Shown piece by piece: positions 63,902-64,000 of a stretch of 64,000 nt of DNA. This stretch comes from JBEKOF01 sp049513975 (GTDB lineage: Bacteria > Verrucomicrobiota > Verrucomicrobiia > Limisphaerales > Palsa-1400), in the NCBI GenBank assembly GCA_049513975.1, contig JBEKVM010000005.1:10293-74292 (forward strand), written 5' to 3'. Under the pieces are notes generated by a model that was given only the letters and a program-made list of their open reading frames with translations, ran no database searches and was not told the DNA's origin. Position numbers and translations under genes: made by a program. Numbering within the stretch: position 1 is the first letter of the stretch; each line of letters starts with the position of its first letter.

Positions 63902-64000
63902 TTAGGCTGCCAGCTTTAGGCAATCATTGCTGGCAGCGCGGCTGTTGAGGCGCTCTTTCCAGAACGGGTCGAGGCGGCGGCTGGAGTGGATACAGCGCAA
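63902..64000 (-). CDS. Possible partial hypothetical gene at the right edge
   Basis: On the minus strand the last 99 bases are open and end with TAA at 63902-63904. They read LRCIHSSRRLDPFWKERLNS and then RAASNDCLKLAA. The sequence is too short to classify, and its upstream part lies beyond the window. It could be the tail of a gene that the insertion element landed near. Confidence 0.35.
   Translation of the reverse strand: MRCIHSSRRLDPFWKERLNSRAASNDCLKLAA

Overview
The window is GC-rich, gene-dense bacterial chromosome. Gene content and style point to Verrucomicrobiota, possibly a subdivision-3 or Pedosphaera-like lineage; Planctomycetota cannot be excluded. The reasons are Tat-exported sugar isomerase and Gfo/Idh proteins, two GH127 enzymes, a FHA-MoxR/DUF58/VWA/DUF4159 operon, an ISXO2-like element, and many short palindromic and AATCCGC-type intergenic repeats. 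This assignment is inference: no rRNA or other marker gene is present, and I recognised no tRNA.

Layout. 0.4-6.1 kb: L-lactate permease (-), a lipoprotein serine hydrolase, then a Tat-exported TIM-barrel isomerase and Gfo/Idh oxidoreductase pair (+). 6.2-8.6 kb: GH127 arabinofuranosidase (-). 8.6-9.6 kb: decayed DNA with a frameshifted GH3 C-terminus and an unidentified broken frame. 9.6-14.4 kb: D-aminoacyl-tRNA deacylase, a GNAT plus cyclic-nucleotide-binding fusion, a secreted protein, a MITE-like repeat and a GH43-CBM6 enzyme. 14.5-16.9 kb: nusB, a PHP phosphoesterase and ftsY. 16.9-26.1 kb (-): AraC regulator, TpsB, TpsA and a DUF4139-type protein, apparently one two-partner-secretion operon in which the AraC stop and TpsB start share ATGA. 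26.3-32.6 kb (-): tandem duplicated M61 peptidase lipoproteins and a second GH127 enzyme with a PKD-like N-terminus. 32.9-38 kb (+): DprA-like protein, membrane pyrophosphatase and a BtuF-like protein. 38-44.2 kb: TolC/MFP/RND efflux operon (-), divergent from a PadR repressor gene, with a promoter and 16-bp dyad between them. 45.7-61.1 kb (+): a long operon of DUF4159, FHA-MoxR ATPase, DUF58, BatA/VWA, an HhH membrane protein, VWA/GATase-like, secreted and DUF4175-like proteins, interrupted by a toxin-antitoxin pair. 61.2-63.9 kb: a complete IS1595/ISXO2-type element carrying three cargo genes, with 25-bp perfect terminal inverted repeats and an 8-bp target duplication.

How the genes work together. 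The GH127, GH43 and remnant GH3 genes, with the Gfo/Idh and isomerase pair, suggest use of L-arabinose-containing plant or algal polysaccharide. The 45.7-61 kb operon resembles MoxR-based chaperone and Bat systems acting at the envelope. The least described items are the cargo-bearing insertion element, the AraC-coupled TPS locus with its DUF4139 partner, the GNAT-cNMP fusion, and dispersed palindromes that have entered coding sequence in the FHA-MoxR linker and the TpsA leader.
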